Below the pieces are notes generated by a model, which saw nothing but the letters and a program-made list of their open reading frames with translations, was not told where the DNA came from and ran no database searches. Shown here in pieces: positions 25,839-33,036 of a DNA stretch of 64,000 bases (position 1 is the stretch's first letter; the number at the start of each line of letters is the position of its first letter). The DNA is from Candidatus Eiseniibacteriota bacterium (GTDB lineage Bacteria; Eisenbacteria; RBG-16-71-46; CAIMUX01). The position numbers and the translations under genes were made by a program. The stretch lies in NCBI GenBank assembly GCA_903844735.1, contig CAIMUX010000103.1, forward strand, positions 62,001 to 126,000, in the 5' to 3' direction.

Positions 25839-26752
25839 GCGAACGGATGGACCAGAACGATCAGAAGGATCAGAGCGATCAGAAGGACCAGAAGAACCAG
25901 AAGGACCAGAAGGACCAGAAGGACCAGATGGACCGCCCCATTGGGGTCTTCGACTCGGGTATCGGCGGGCTCACGGTTGTGAGGCAGCTCATGGCCCACC
26001 TGCCCCGCGAGCACATTCTCTACTTCGGCGACTCGGCGCGCGTCCCGTACGGCACCAAGTCACCGGAGACTGTGACGCGCTTTTCGATCGAGAACGCACG
26101 ATTTCTGGTGCGGCGCGAGGTGAAGTTCATCGTGGTGGCCTGCAACACCGCGAGCGCGCTCGCCTTGCCGGTGCTGCAGCGACGGTTTGAGTTGCCGATG
26201 ATCGGCGTCATCGAGCCGGGGGCGAGGGCCGCGCTGCAGGTGACGCACAACAGGCGGATCGGCGTCATCGGCACTCTGGGGACGATCGCCTCGGGCGCCT
26301 ACGAGCGGCTGATCCTCTCGCTCGACGCCGCCTGCACCGTGGTCGAGGTCCCCTGTCCGCTCTTTGTGCCGTTGGCCGAGGAGGGATGGACCGACGGGCC
26401 GGTGGTAGAGCAGGTGGCGCGCATCTACCTTCAGCCGCTGCTGGATACCGGCATCGATACCCTCATTCTGGGTTGCACGCACTACCCGCTGCTGAAAGAC
26501 GTGATCGCGCGGGTGGCCGGCCCCTCGGTGACCCTCGTCGACACCGCCGAGGAGACGGTGCGGGCGGTGCGGGAGCGGCTTGAGATGCTCGGCTTGCGGC
26601 GAAACGACGAGGATGCCGGCGAGGGCGAGCGCCGCTTCTTTGTGAGTGACATCCCGGCCCAGTTCTCACAAGTCGGCGGGCGCTTTCTCGGCATGCCAAT
26701 CATGCAGGTGGAGTGGGTCGATCAGAGCGACTTGCCGTGGTTCGAGCGGTGA
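25835..26752 (+). CDS. murI: Glutamate racemase with DQK-repeat N-terminus
   Basis: Converts L- to D-glutamate for peptidoglycan. Catalytic cysteines in VVACNTASA and LGCTHYPLL; substrate loop GVFDSGIGGLTVV and YFGDSARVPYG. About 305 aa, of which residues 5-31 are a run of DQK/DQN units absent from normal MurI. ATG at 25835 overlaps the GerMN stop (ATGA); an internal ATG at 25928 (MDRPIGVFDSG) would give the normal enzyme length, so the tail may be untranslated or recently acquired. Confidence 0.96.
   Translation: MSERMDQNDQKDQSDQKDQKNQKDQKDQKDQMDRPIGVFDSGIGGLTVVRQLMAHLPREHILYFGDSARVPYGTKSPETVTRFSIENARFLVRREVKFIVVACNTASALALPVLQRRFELPMIGVIEPGARAALQVTHNRRIGVIGTLGTIASGAYERLILSLDAACTVVEVPCPLFVPLAEEGWTDGPVVEQVARIYLQPLLDTGIDTLILGCTHYPLLKDVIARVAGPSVTLVDTAEETVRAVRERLEMLGLRRNDEDAGEGERRFFVSDIPAQFSQVGGRFLGMPIMQVEWVDQSDLPWFER
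25850..25927 (+). repeat. GACCAGAAG-type microsatellite in murI 5' end
   Basis: 78 bp of degenerate 9-nt units (GACCAGAAG and GATCAGAAG variants) in frame with murI, encoding alternating DQK triplets. The last units are identical, as expected for slippage-driven growth. Confidence 0.9.
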
Positions 26753-26818
26753 GCAACATGGGGGCCTGCCCGGTGAAGACGCGAACGGCCGGTGGGAATG
26801 GCCGGAGGGAGAAACAGT

Positions 26819-27568
26819 TTGATTCGATCTGACGGGCGCGCCCCCGGGGCGCTGCGGCGTGTGCGGTTGGTGCGCTCCTGCTTGCGACAAGCGGCCGGCT
26901 CGGCGCTGGTGCGCGCGGGGAACACGCAAGTTCTGGTGGCGGCCACCGTGGAGGAGAAGGCTCCCGCCTTCCTGCGCGGGCGAGGCCGCGGCTGGGTCAC
27001 CGCGGAATACGGGATGCTTCCGGGCTCGGTCACCGAGCGCGCCCCGCGGAACAAGGTGAGCGGCCGGTCGATGGAGATCCAGCGATTGATCGGGCGTTCC
27101 TTGCGCGCCGTAGTGGACCTCTCCCTGCTGGGCGAGCGGACCATCACTCTCGACTGCGATGTCCTCGACGCCGACGGCGGGACGCGCACTGCCGCCATCA
27201 CCGCGGCCTGGGTCGCGCTGCGCGAGGCGTGCGACGGGCTGCGTGCAGCGGGTCTTGTCGCCGTCGACCCGATCCTCGACACGGTGAGTGCCATTAGTGT
27301 GGGGCTCGTCGATGGCGAGATTCTCCTCGATCTCTGCCAGGAGGAGGACAACCGCGCTCAGGTCGACTGCAACATCGTGGCGACCGGGGCGGGGAAGCTG
27401 GTGGAAGTGCAGGCCACGGCCGAGCATGGCGCCTACACGCAGCGGGAGCTGGCGCGAATGGTTGCGCTGGGTCTCACGGGCACGCGACGCTTGGCGCGCC
27501 TGCAGCTCCGTTGCCTCGCGGCCCCGGCCAAGCCCCTGGGGGTGATTCTGCCGGGAGGCACCCGGTGA
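26819..27568 (+). CDS. rph: Ribonuclease PH
   Basis: Phosphorolytic 3'-5' exoribonuclease trimming tRNA 3' ends, about 249 aa. Family signatures: RSDGRAPGALRRVRL, AGNTQVLVAATVEEKAP, GWVTAEYGMLPGSV, RLIGRSLRAVVDL, TLDCDVLDADGGTRTAAITAA, and VEVQATAEHGAYTQREL. TTG at 26819 follows GGAGGGAG and gives the family-typical N-terminus; ATG at 26798 or GTG at 26792 would add 7-9 residues. The stop overlaps the next gene's GTG. Confidence 0.96.
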   Translation: MIRSDGRAPGALRRVRLVRSCLRQAAGSALVRAGNTQVLVAATVEEKAPAFLRGRGRGWVTAEYGMLPGSVTERAPRNKVSGRSMEIQRLIGRSLRAVVDLSLLGERTITLDCDVLDADGGTRTAAITAAWVALREACDGLRAAGLVAVDPILDTVSAISVGLVDGEILLDLCQEEDNRAQVDCNIVATGAGKLVEVQATAEHGAYTQRELARMVALGLTGTRRLARLQLRCLAAPAKPLGVILPGGTR

Positions 27569-28167
27569 TCGATCTCGTCCTCGGCACCCACAACCCCGAC
27601 AAGGTGCGCGAGCTGGCCCATTCCTTGCTTGGTTTCCCTGTGCGGCTGATTTCCGTCAGCGAGCTCGGCGATTGGCCGGAGGTGGAGGAGACGGGCGAGA
27701 CCCTGGCGGAGAACTCGCTCCTGAAGGTTCGCGATGCCGTGAGGCACAGCGGACGCCTGTCCCTCGCCGACGACACCGGGCTCGAGGTGGATGCGCTCGG
27801 CGGTGCGCCCGGCGTGCGCAGCAGCCGCTATGCGGGAGAGGGTGTCACCTATGCCGACAACGTGGCCAAGTTGCTCGAGGATCTCCGTGGCGTGCCCGCG
27901 GAGCGGCGGACGGCGCGCTTCCGGTGCGTCGTCGCGCTGGCCGAGCCCTCTGGACGCGAGGTCTGCGTGGAAGGCGTGGTGGAGGGGCGGATCCTGGAAG
28001 CGCCGCGCGGGGCGGGCGGGTTCGGCTACGACCCGGTCTTTCTGGCGGCGGAGACGGGATTGACCTTCGCCGAGATGGGTCTCAAGGAAAAGGACGCGAT
28101 CAGCCACCGGGGACGGGCGCTGCGCGCGGCTCGTGAGGTGTTGGCTTCGTGGTGCGGGTGGGAGTGA
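27565..28167 (+). CDS. rdgB: XTP/dITP pyrophosphatase (RdgB/HAM1)
   Basis: House-cleaning nucleotide pyrophosphatase removing dITP/XTP, 200 aa. Motifs: LGTHNPDKVRELA at the N-terminus, ETGETLAENSLLKVRDAV, LADDTGLEVDALGGAPGVRSSRYAG, and GFGYDPVF plus AISHRGRAL near the end. GTG start overlaps the rph stop (GTGA). It completes the murI-rph-rdgB run. Confidence 0.96.
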   Translation: MIDLVLGTHNPDKVRELAHSLLGFPVRLISVSELGDWPEVEETGETLAENSLLKVRDAVRHSGRLSLADDTGLEVDALGGAPGVRSSRYAGEGVTYADNVAKLLEDLRGVPAERRTARFRCVVALAEPSGREVCVEGVVEGRILEAPRGAGGFGYDPVFLAAETGLTFAEMGLKEKDAISHRGRALRAAREVLASWCGWE

Positions 28168-28179
28168 AGACGCTGGATG

Positions 28180-28253
28180 CGCGCCTGGCAGGAATCGAAC
28201 CTGCGACCGACGGATTAGAAATCCGTTGCTCTATCCAACTGAGCTACAGGCGC
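28180..28253 (-). tRNA. tRNA-Arg (TCT)
   Basis: Minus strand, acceptor GCGCCTG/CAGGCGC, D loop GCTCAGTTGGATAGAGC, anticodon loop TTTCTAA (TCT), T arm GCAGGTTCGATTCCTGC. CCA is not fully encoded. Confidence 0.95.
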
Positions 28254-28265
28254 AGGCTGGAGATG

Positions 28266-28339
28266 GGTGGGTAGTGGGGCTTGAACCCACGACAGCCGGA
28301 TCCACAATCCGGTACTCTACCAACTGAGCTATACCCACC
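28266..28339 (-). tRNA. tRNA-His (GTG)
   Basis: Minus strand, acceptor GTGGGTA with an extra 5' G facing C73 as expected for tRNA-His; anticodon loop TTGTGGA (GTG); T arm GTGGGTTCAAGCCCCAC. Lies 12 bp from tRNA-Arg. Confidence 0.94.
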
Positions 28340-28367
28340 ACAGGTCAGGACTCGCCTCCAAGGTCCG

Positions 28368-28441
28368 TCGGGGTGAGAGGATTTGAACCTCCGACTCCCT
28401 GCTCCCAAAGCAGGTGCGCTACCAGGCTGCGCCACACCCCG
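28368..28441 (-). tRNA. tRNA-Pro (TGG)
   Basis: Minus strand, acceptor CGGGGTG/CACCCCG, anticodon loop TTTGGGA (TGG), T arm GGAGGTTCAAATCCTCT. First gene of the Pro-His-Arg minus-strand tRNA cluster. Confidence 0.94.
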
Positions 28442-28535
28442 GCGTCAAACGACGGGCAAGGTGCAGCATAGGGCAGCGATCGAGGGGAAGTCAAGGCTGC
28501 TGCGGCTACGGCTGTGGCACGAAAGGGGAGAACAA

Positions 28536-28994
28536 ATGAGGAGCCTGAACAAGGTCATGCTGATCGGGAATCTGGGGATCGACCCAGAGATCCGCTCCAC
28601 CCAAAGCGGCCAGACGGTCGCCAACTTCCGAATGGCCACCAGCGAGACGTTCGGCGGCCGGGACGGCACGCCACAGCAGGAACGGACGGAGTGGCATAAG
28701 ATCGTCGCCTGGGGGCGGCTGGCCGAAATCGTGCGTGACTACCTGCGCAAGGGTCAGAAGGTCTACATCGAGGGGCGGATCACGACCAAGGAGTGGACCG
28801 ACCAGCAGGGGAACAAACGCTACACCACCGAGATCGTGGCTCAGAACATGTTGATGCTGAGCGCCCGGAGCGATGGGGGACCCGTTGAAAGTCGCAGCCC
28901 GGGGCGACCGCAGCCTACTATCGTACCGGACGATGACGGCCCGCAATTCATCCCGCCGGGGGATCCGGGGACCGATGACGATCTGCCGTTCTAG
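28536..28994 (+). CDS. ssb: Single-stranded DNA-binding protein
   Basis: SSB, 152 aa. OB fold: [67 protein letters not shown] and [12 protein letters not shown]. The Gly/Pro-rich linker ends in the acidic DDDLPF tip that recruits partner proteins. ATG at 28536 follows AAAGGGGAG. Confidence 0.97.
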   Translation: MRSLNKVMLIGNLGIDPEIRSTQSGQTVANFRMATSETFGGRDGTPQQERTEWHKIVAWGRLAEIVRDYLRKGQKVYIEGRITTKEWTDQQGNKRYTTEIVAQNMLMLSARSDGGPVESRSPGRPQPTIVPDDDGPQFIPPGDPGTDDDLPF

Positions 28995-29134
28995 CTCGCA
29001 GCCTCGGGAAGACCTCTGACCCGTGCGATCCGGTCGCGGTGTAGCGCCGGGTGATCCGATGCGAGATGCGTCTCTCGCTCGGCCGGCGCTGCCACGTGGA
29101 ACACCGGGGCGATTAGCCGCGGGTCTTTCTGCGC

Positions 29135-29163
29135 TTGACGGTCGGGGTCTCACCGCGTAGTGT
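29135..29163 (+). promoter_or_regulatory. sigma70-type promoter of tRNA-Lys
   Basis: TTGACG (29135-29140), 17-nt spacer, TAGTGT (29158-29163), ending 17 bp before the tRNA 5' end. Confidence 0.6.
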
Positions 29164-29180
29164 CCATCCCTGCGCGACGG

Positions 29181-29253
<73 letters not shown>

Positions 29254-29749
29254 CATGGTTGGACAAGAGGCTGCGGGATCGACGCGGCCTCTTTCTTTAT
29301 TTTGTCCCCGAGTGACCCTTGCGAGCGTGCGTCCGGTCTACGGTTGGTCAGCGATTGGCCGGTGATTGGTCTGCGATTGACCTGCGTTCCTGAGGGCCGG
29401 CGCATCGCCTTGGCCGCCGTGACCCACTTTCGTCCCACTTACTTGCGGCGACACGGGTCAATCCGGCGATCGTTGCATCGTTGGGCCCTCACGAGCGGGT
29501 GACCCTCGAATTGGCTCGCGAGTTGCCCGGGAAATGTTCTCAAGGGGGACGCGATCCCGGCCGATGGAATGGGCGGTACGGGGGCGTAGGCCACAAGGAG
29601 GCGAGGCGCGTTCGGCTCGACGGTGACGTCAGCGGCGTGCCCACCTTTCCACCTCGCCTGGCGAAGGATCGTCCGGGCAAAGATGGAAACGAGGTCGCGA
29701 CCCCGAATGGGCCCGGCGGTAACTGACGCTGGGCCCGGAGGTACTGGAC
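29254..29749. other. Leader region of the fibre-like cluster
   Basis: About 500 bp between tRNA-Lys and the first exported subunit. Short frames only. The last 100 bp, with GC-rich stems, could be a structured 5' leader. I see no certain promoter and no complete riboswitch consensus. Confidence 0.4.
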
Positions 29750-30301
29750 ATGCGCACGAGACTATTTTTCGCGTTGATGCTGCTCGCCGCGGTTGTTGCT
29801 GCGAGCCCGGTGTTCGCGGTGGACACCGACACGGAGAGCTCCGTTGTGGGAGGAACCATACCCGAGCTGTGCCAGCTCAGGATCGCCGGCACCGTCGCCG
29901 ACCTGCTGACCTTGACCCAGGACGGAAGTGGCGAGGCGGCATACGACGCCGGCTTCATCAATTCGGCGACCAACGCCACCGTGCTCACGATCGACTCCAA
30001 CGCGCCCTGGGTGCTCTCCGTGACCGCTACGGCATGGGCTGCGAATGGCGCGTACACCAAGCCCCTCACCGATCTCCTTCTCCACATCACGAACGCCCAG
30101 ATCGGAACCGATCCCGGCGGGTACGTTGACGACTTTGTGTCGCCTCCCGCGGCCTTGGACCCGATGCTAACGGATGCCGCGGTCGGGGTTTCCAACCGCG
30201 CGGTGTACATTCAGACGAGGGTCCTCCTGAACTGGGCGGATGACATACCGGGCGTATACAGCACGACCCTCGTCTACACCTTGGCAGCAACGGAGCTCTG
30301 A
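29750..30301 (+). CDS. Exported beta-rich subunit 1 of fibre-like cluster
   Basis: 183 aa. Clear signal peptide (MRTRLFFALMLLAAVVAA, cleavage after FA). The mature protein has alternating hydrophobic beta-strands: LRIAGTVADLLTLTQDG, GEAAYDAGFINSATNATVLT, APWVLSVTATAW, VYIQTRVLLNWADDIPGVYS and a terminal strand TTLVYTLAATEL. It is a paralogue of the next gene, sharing the DG.GEAAY..G, ATVLT, VYIQT.VLL.WA.D.PG.YS and YTL motifs. No family recognised. Size, signal peptide and end strand resemble secreted pilin or spore-coat-U-like subunits. Confidence 0.8.
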   Translation: MRTRLFFALMLLAAVVAASPVFAVDTDTESSVVGGTIPELCQLRIAGTVADLLTLTQDGSGEAAYDAGFINSATNATVLTIDSNAPWVLSVTATAWAANGAYTKPLTDLLLHITNAQIGTDPGGYVDDFVSPPAALDPMLTDAAVGVSNRAVYIQTRVLLNWADDIPGVYSTTLVYTLAATEL

Positions 30302-30358
30302 CCCCGGCGGCTCGGCTTCGATGGAACGGGCGCCGCAGGATGCAGCTCACGGCGAAAG

Positions 30359-30955
30359 GTGGCCAGGATGGCCCCGACGTTTGCACGGACGGCACAACAT
30401 AGACCAGCCGCGTGGCGGGTGAATCCCGCTGCGGTACTGGTTCTGTTCGCGCTTCTCGGCACCTCTTCCGCGGCCTCGGCCGAGGTGATCAAGCGCTCTT
30501 CGGTGATCGTAAACATGCCCCAACTGGCCGTGCTCGAGATCAGTGGCGACCTCACCGGCCTTCTCTCGCTTTCGCCCGACGGTCTCGGTGAGGCCGCGTA
30601 CGAGACCGGGTACGTCTCTTCCACGCCCGCCGCCACCGTTCTCACACTCAATGTTACCGGAGCCTGGGATTTGTCGGCTCGTCTCGCCGGCGCCTGGACC
30701 TGTCCGCCCGCGTACAACAAGGACGAGACAGATCTGGAGGTTCGCATCAGCAACACGCCGGTCGGCGATATCCAGAGCGGAGCCGAGGATTTCATCAGCC
30801 TTGGAACAACGGACACTTCGATCCTCTCCGGAACCTTCGGCGGCGGTCCGAATGTCGTCTATATCCAGACCAAGGTATTGCTGGACTGGGCCCGGGATGT
30901 CCCGGGCGACTACTCCATCTCGGTGACGTACACGTTGGTGGGAGAACTGCTCTAA
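30359..30955 (+). CDS. Exported beta-rich subunit 2 (paralogue of subunit 1)
   Basis: 198 aa with a longer N-terminal region before the hydrophobic signal core (AAVLVLFALLGTSSAASA). Mature part: GDLTGLLSLSPDGLGEAAYE, ATVLTLNVTGAWDLSARLAG, VYIQTKVLLDWARDVPGDYS and the C-terminal YTLVGELL. Same block order as subunit 1, so the two arose by duplication. Start could be 30368 (MAPTFA). Located 57 bp after subunit 1 and 9 bp before the chaperone-like gene. Confidence 0.78.
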   Translation: MARMAPTFARTAQHRPAAWRVNPAAVLVLFALLGTSSAASAEVIKRSSVIVNMPQLAVLEISGDLTGLLSLSPDGLGEAAYETGYVSSTPAATVLTLNVTGAWDLSARLAGAWTCPPAYNKDETDLEVRISNTPVGDIQSGAEDFISLGTTDTSILSGTFGGGPNVVYIQTKVLLDWARDVPGDYSISVTYTLVGELL

Positions 30956-30964
30956 GGAGGAACG

Positions 30965-31852
30965 ATGCGTTTCGCCAGGCATCTTCTCGTGATCTTCGTT
31001 ATGGCGGCCTTTCTGCCCGGCCCGGTTGAGGCCGCTTTTGTGGTCTCACCCATGGTCCATCAACTCCAGGTGCCGGCCGGGCAGCGGGGCAGCTCCACGA
31101 TCTTGGTCCGCAACAGCGGAAACCGGGTACTGACGCTGAAGCTCTATCTGGCGGACAGCCGATTCGGGCCGGACGGCCGGGAGAAAGACCTGCCGCTGGG
31201 AACCCTGGAGCGGAGCTGCGCCCCCTGGACCACCCTCGAATCCGAGTTGGTGGAATTGCAGGCGGGCGAGATGCGTCGCGTGAACCTCGATCTGGCTCCA
31301 CCTGCCGATGTCCGCGGAAGCTACTGGACGAAATTGTACGTCGAGGAGATCAGCACGCCGGAACCGGACCGACAGAACGTTAAAGGGCGCAGCTATCAGA
31401 TCTACGCGCGCCAGCGGATGGGCGTCCGGATCTTCGAGACTGTTCTGGGAACGGAGGAACCGGGCGCCGTGGTGAATCGGGTTAAGGTCGACACCGCCGA
31501 CGACACTCTCACCGTGACCCTGTCGGTGCTGAACACCGGTAACGCCCTGCTGCGGTGTCAGGGGAGGGTCGAGCTGCGCAACAGCCGCGGGGAGGTGCTG
31601 GAGACACTGCAACCGGGTGCCAAGGGGAAGTTCTCCGTCTTTCCCGGTGCGGAACGGGAGCTCCCGGTTCGGTCCACGCTGAAGCTTGCGGCCGATTCAT
31701 ACACGGTGCTGGCGATCGTGGACTATGGCGGAGAGAACCTGGTCGCCGGCGAGGAGTCGTTCCTGGTGGGGCCGAAGCCGGTGAAGAAGGCTCCGCCGTC
31801 GGTGAAGAAGAGTCCGTCATCGTTGGCCGCGGAACGATCCCGGAAGAAGTAG
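30965..31852 (+). CDS. Periplasmic pilus-chaperone-like protein
   Basis: 295 aa with signal peptide (LLVIFVMAAFLPGPVEA). First domain has the PapD-like strand order: AFVVSPMVHQLQVPAGQRGS, STILVRNSGNRVLTLKLYL, GEMRRVNLDLAPPADVRGSY, then QIYARQRMGVRIFET. A second Ig-like domain follows (TLTVTLSVLNTGNALLRC), and a Lys/Ser-rich tail ends ERSRKK. The RMGVR/IYARQ region matches the position where fimbrial chaperones bind subunits, but the exact COG3121 signature is not clear. Placed right after two subunit genes, consistent with a chaperone. Confidence 0.7.
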   Translation: MRFARHLLVIFVMAAFLPGPVEAAFVVSPMVHQLQVPAGQRGSSTILVRNSGNRVLTLKLYLADSRFGPDGREKDLPLGTLERSCAPWTTLESELVELQAGEMRRVNLDLAPPADVRGSYWTKLYVEEISTPEPDRQNVKGRSYQIYARQRMGVRIFETVLGTEEPGAVVNRVKVDTADDTLTVTLSVLNTGNALLRCQGRVELRNSRGEVLETLQPGAKGKFSVFPGAERELPVRSTLKLAADSYTVLAIVDYGGENLVAGEESFLVGPKPVKKAPPSVKKSPSSLAAERSRKK

Positions 31853-31876
31853 GGCGACTGCGTCGATGGACAGGAG

Positions 31877-32398
31877 ATGGTCATGCGTGGACGGGTGAGC
31901 GGCGCTGGGCTGGTCATGGCGGCGGTCTGCGCGATCTCCTTCTCGGTCGCCGCCCGTTCCTCCGCCGGAGAGACCGAGGTCCGCGTGGAAGTAGGGGTGA
32001 TCGTCCCCCCGCTGCAGCGTCTGGATGTCGACCCGTTGATCCTGGTGGCTCCGGAAATCCGCACGGAGGATCTCGCGATCGGATACGCGGAATTGACCCA
32101 GCCGGTGGTTCTCACCGTCTCGAGCAACGTGCCCTGGAATCTCTCGGTCCGTTGGGTCGTCGACGAGAAGATCGTCGTCGGTGGCGGCCGGGGGATCTCT
32201 TCGCTCCTCGACTGGAGCGTGCGCAACTCCCCCTCTCGGCCGGTGACCGGAGAGTGGGCGGTGGTGGTGAGCAATCGCGGGCCGACCGCGGCGGAACGGG
32301 TGGAACTGCACCTGCGCGTGCCCCTGCTCGCCGGCGCGCCGCCGCCGGGGATCTATCAGCCACGACTCGAATACCGGTTGGCGCCGGCGGAGGAATGA
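31877..32398 (+). CDS. Exported beta-rich subunit 3
   Basis: 173 aa, signal peptide (GLVMAAVCAISFSVAARSSA). Mature sequence begins ETEVRVEVGVIVPPLQRLDV and has LTQPVVLTVSSNVPWNLSVRW, echoing the ATVLT...APW.LSV block of subunit 1, and ends GIYQPRLEYRLAPAEE. So it is a distant member of the same subunit type. Stop is 1 bp before the next start codon. Confidence 0.75.
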   Translation: MVMRGRVSGAGLVMAAVCAISFSVAARSSAGETEVRVEVGVIVPPLQRLDVDPLILVAPEIRTEDLAIGYAELTQPVVLTVSSNVPWNLSVRWVVDEKIVVGGGRGISSLLDWSVRNSPSRPVTGEWAVVVSNRGPTAAERVELHLRVPLLAGAPPPGIYQPRLEYRLAPAEE

Positions 32399-32399
32399 C

Positions 32400-32984
32400 G
32401 TGCACGCCGTGAGCACCGAGGCGAAGGCCGTGCGATCAGGAGGTACTTCCCGACACCGCGCCCCCACCGGGAGCCGATCGGGATACCGGGAGCTGCTGGT
32501 GCCGCGCCTGCCGGTGCTGAGCGCGTTGGTGCTGGGTCTTCTTTTCCCGTTGGCTCCGGCGGGAATGGTCCGAGCGGAGAGCGCTAGCCTGTCGGTTCAG
32601 GCCAGGCGCGTTCTCCTTCCGCTCGTTATCGAGGAGTCGCTGGATGCCGGGCACCTCGACGCTGATGAAGCGCACGGCGTCAGCGCGATCGTTGTCGAGG
32701 TAACGGCGCCCCAGGACAGCACCGGTTGGGTTCTGTACGTTCGGGCCGAGCAGCCCGCGTTTTCGGGTGAAGGTGCGGGAAAACCCTGCACCGACCTTCA
32801 ATGGAAACCGGATCAGGCGAACGCGGCCGACTACCGCGTTCTGGATGACCATGAGACAGTGGTGGCTGCAAATCCCCGTGGGGGCAATGCTCGGATCGCG
32901 CTGGATGTGCGTCTGGGCATGGGCTGGACGTCCCGTCCGGGCACCTACGGGCTCGGCCTCATCTTCCGCGTCGCACCCTACTAG
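32400..32984 (+). CDS. Exported beta-rich subunit 4
   Basis: 194 aa. GTG at 32400 is the likely start. The signal core is LSALVLGLLFPLAPAGMVRA. Mature part ASLSVQARRVLLPLVIEES, VVEVTAPQDSTGWVLYVRAE, ending RPGTYGLGLIFRVAPY, i.e. the P.G.Y followed by a terminal strand seen in all four small subunits. Two cysteines are absent from the others except one in KPCTDL. Located 1 bp after subunit 3. Confidence 0.7.
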   Translation: MHAVSTEAKAVRSGGTSRHRAPTGSRSGYRELLVPRLPVLSALVLGLLFPLAPAGMVRAESASLSVQARRVLLPLVIEESLDAGHLDADEAHGVSAIVVEVTAPQDSTGWVLYVRAEQPAFSGEGAGKPCTDLQWKPDQANAADYRVLDDHETVVAANPRGGNARIALDVRLGMGWTSRPGTYGLGLIFRVAPY

Positions 32985-33036
32985 GCGGCGTGGCGAGACG
33001 GTCCGTGGAGCCGCCCCGGCGAGAGGTCGCCGTTGG

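Noticed and set aside
29660-29750. Possible c-di-GMP (GEMM) riboswitch in the leader of the fibre-like cluster
   Set aside because: GGGCAAA and GGAAAC pieces are present but the required GACGCAAAGCC core is absent.
32767-33036. N-terminal extension of the large Ig/barrel protein
   Set aside because: It overlaps subunit 4 in another frame and lacks family features; ATG 33037 gives a proper signal peptide.
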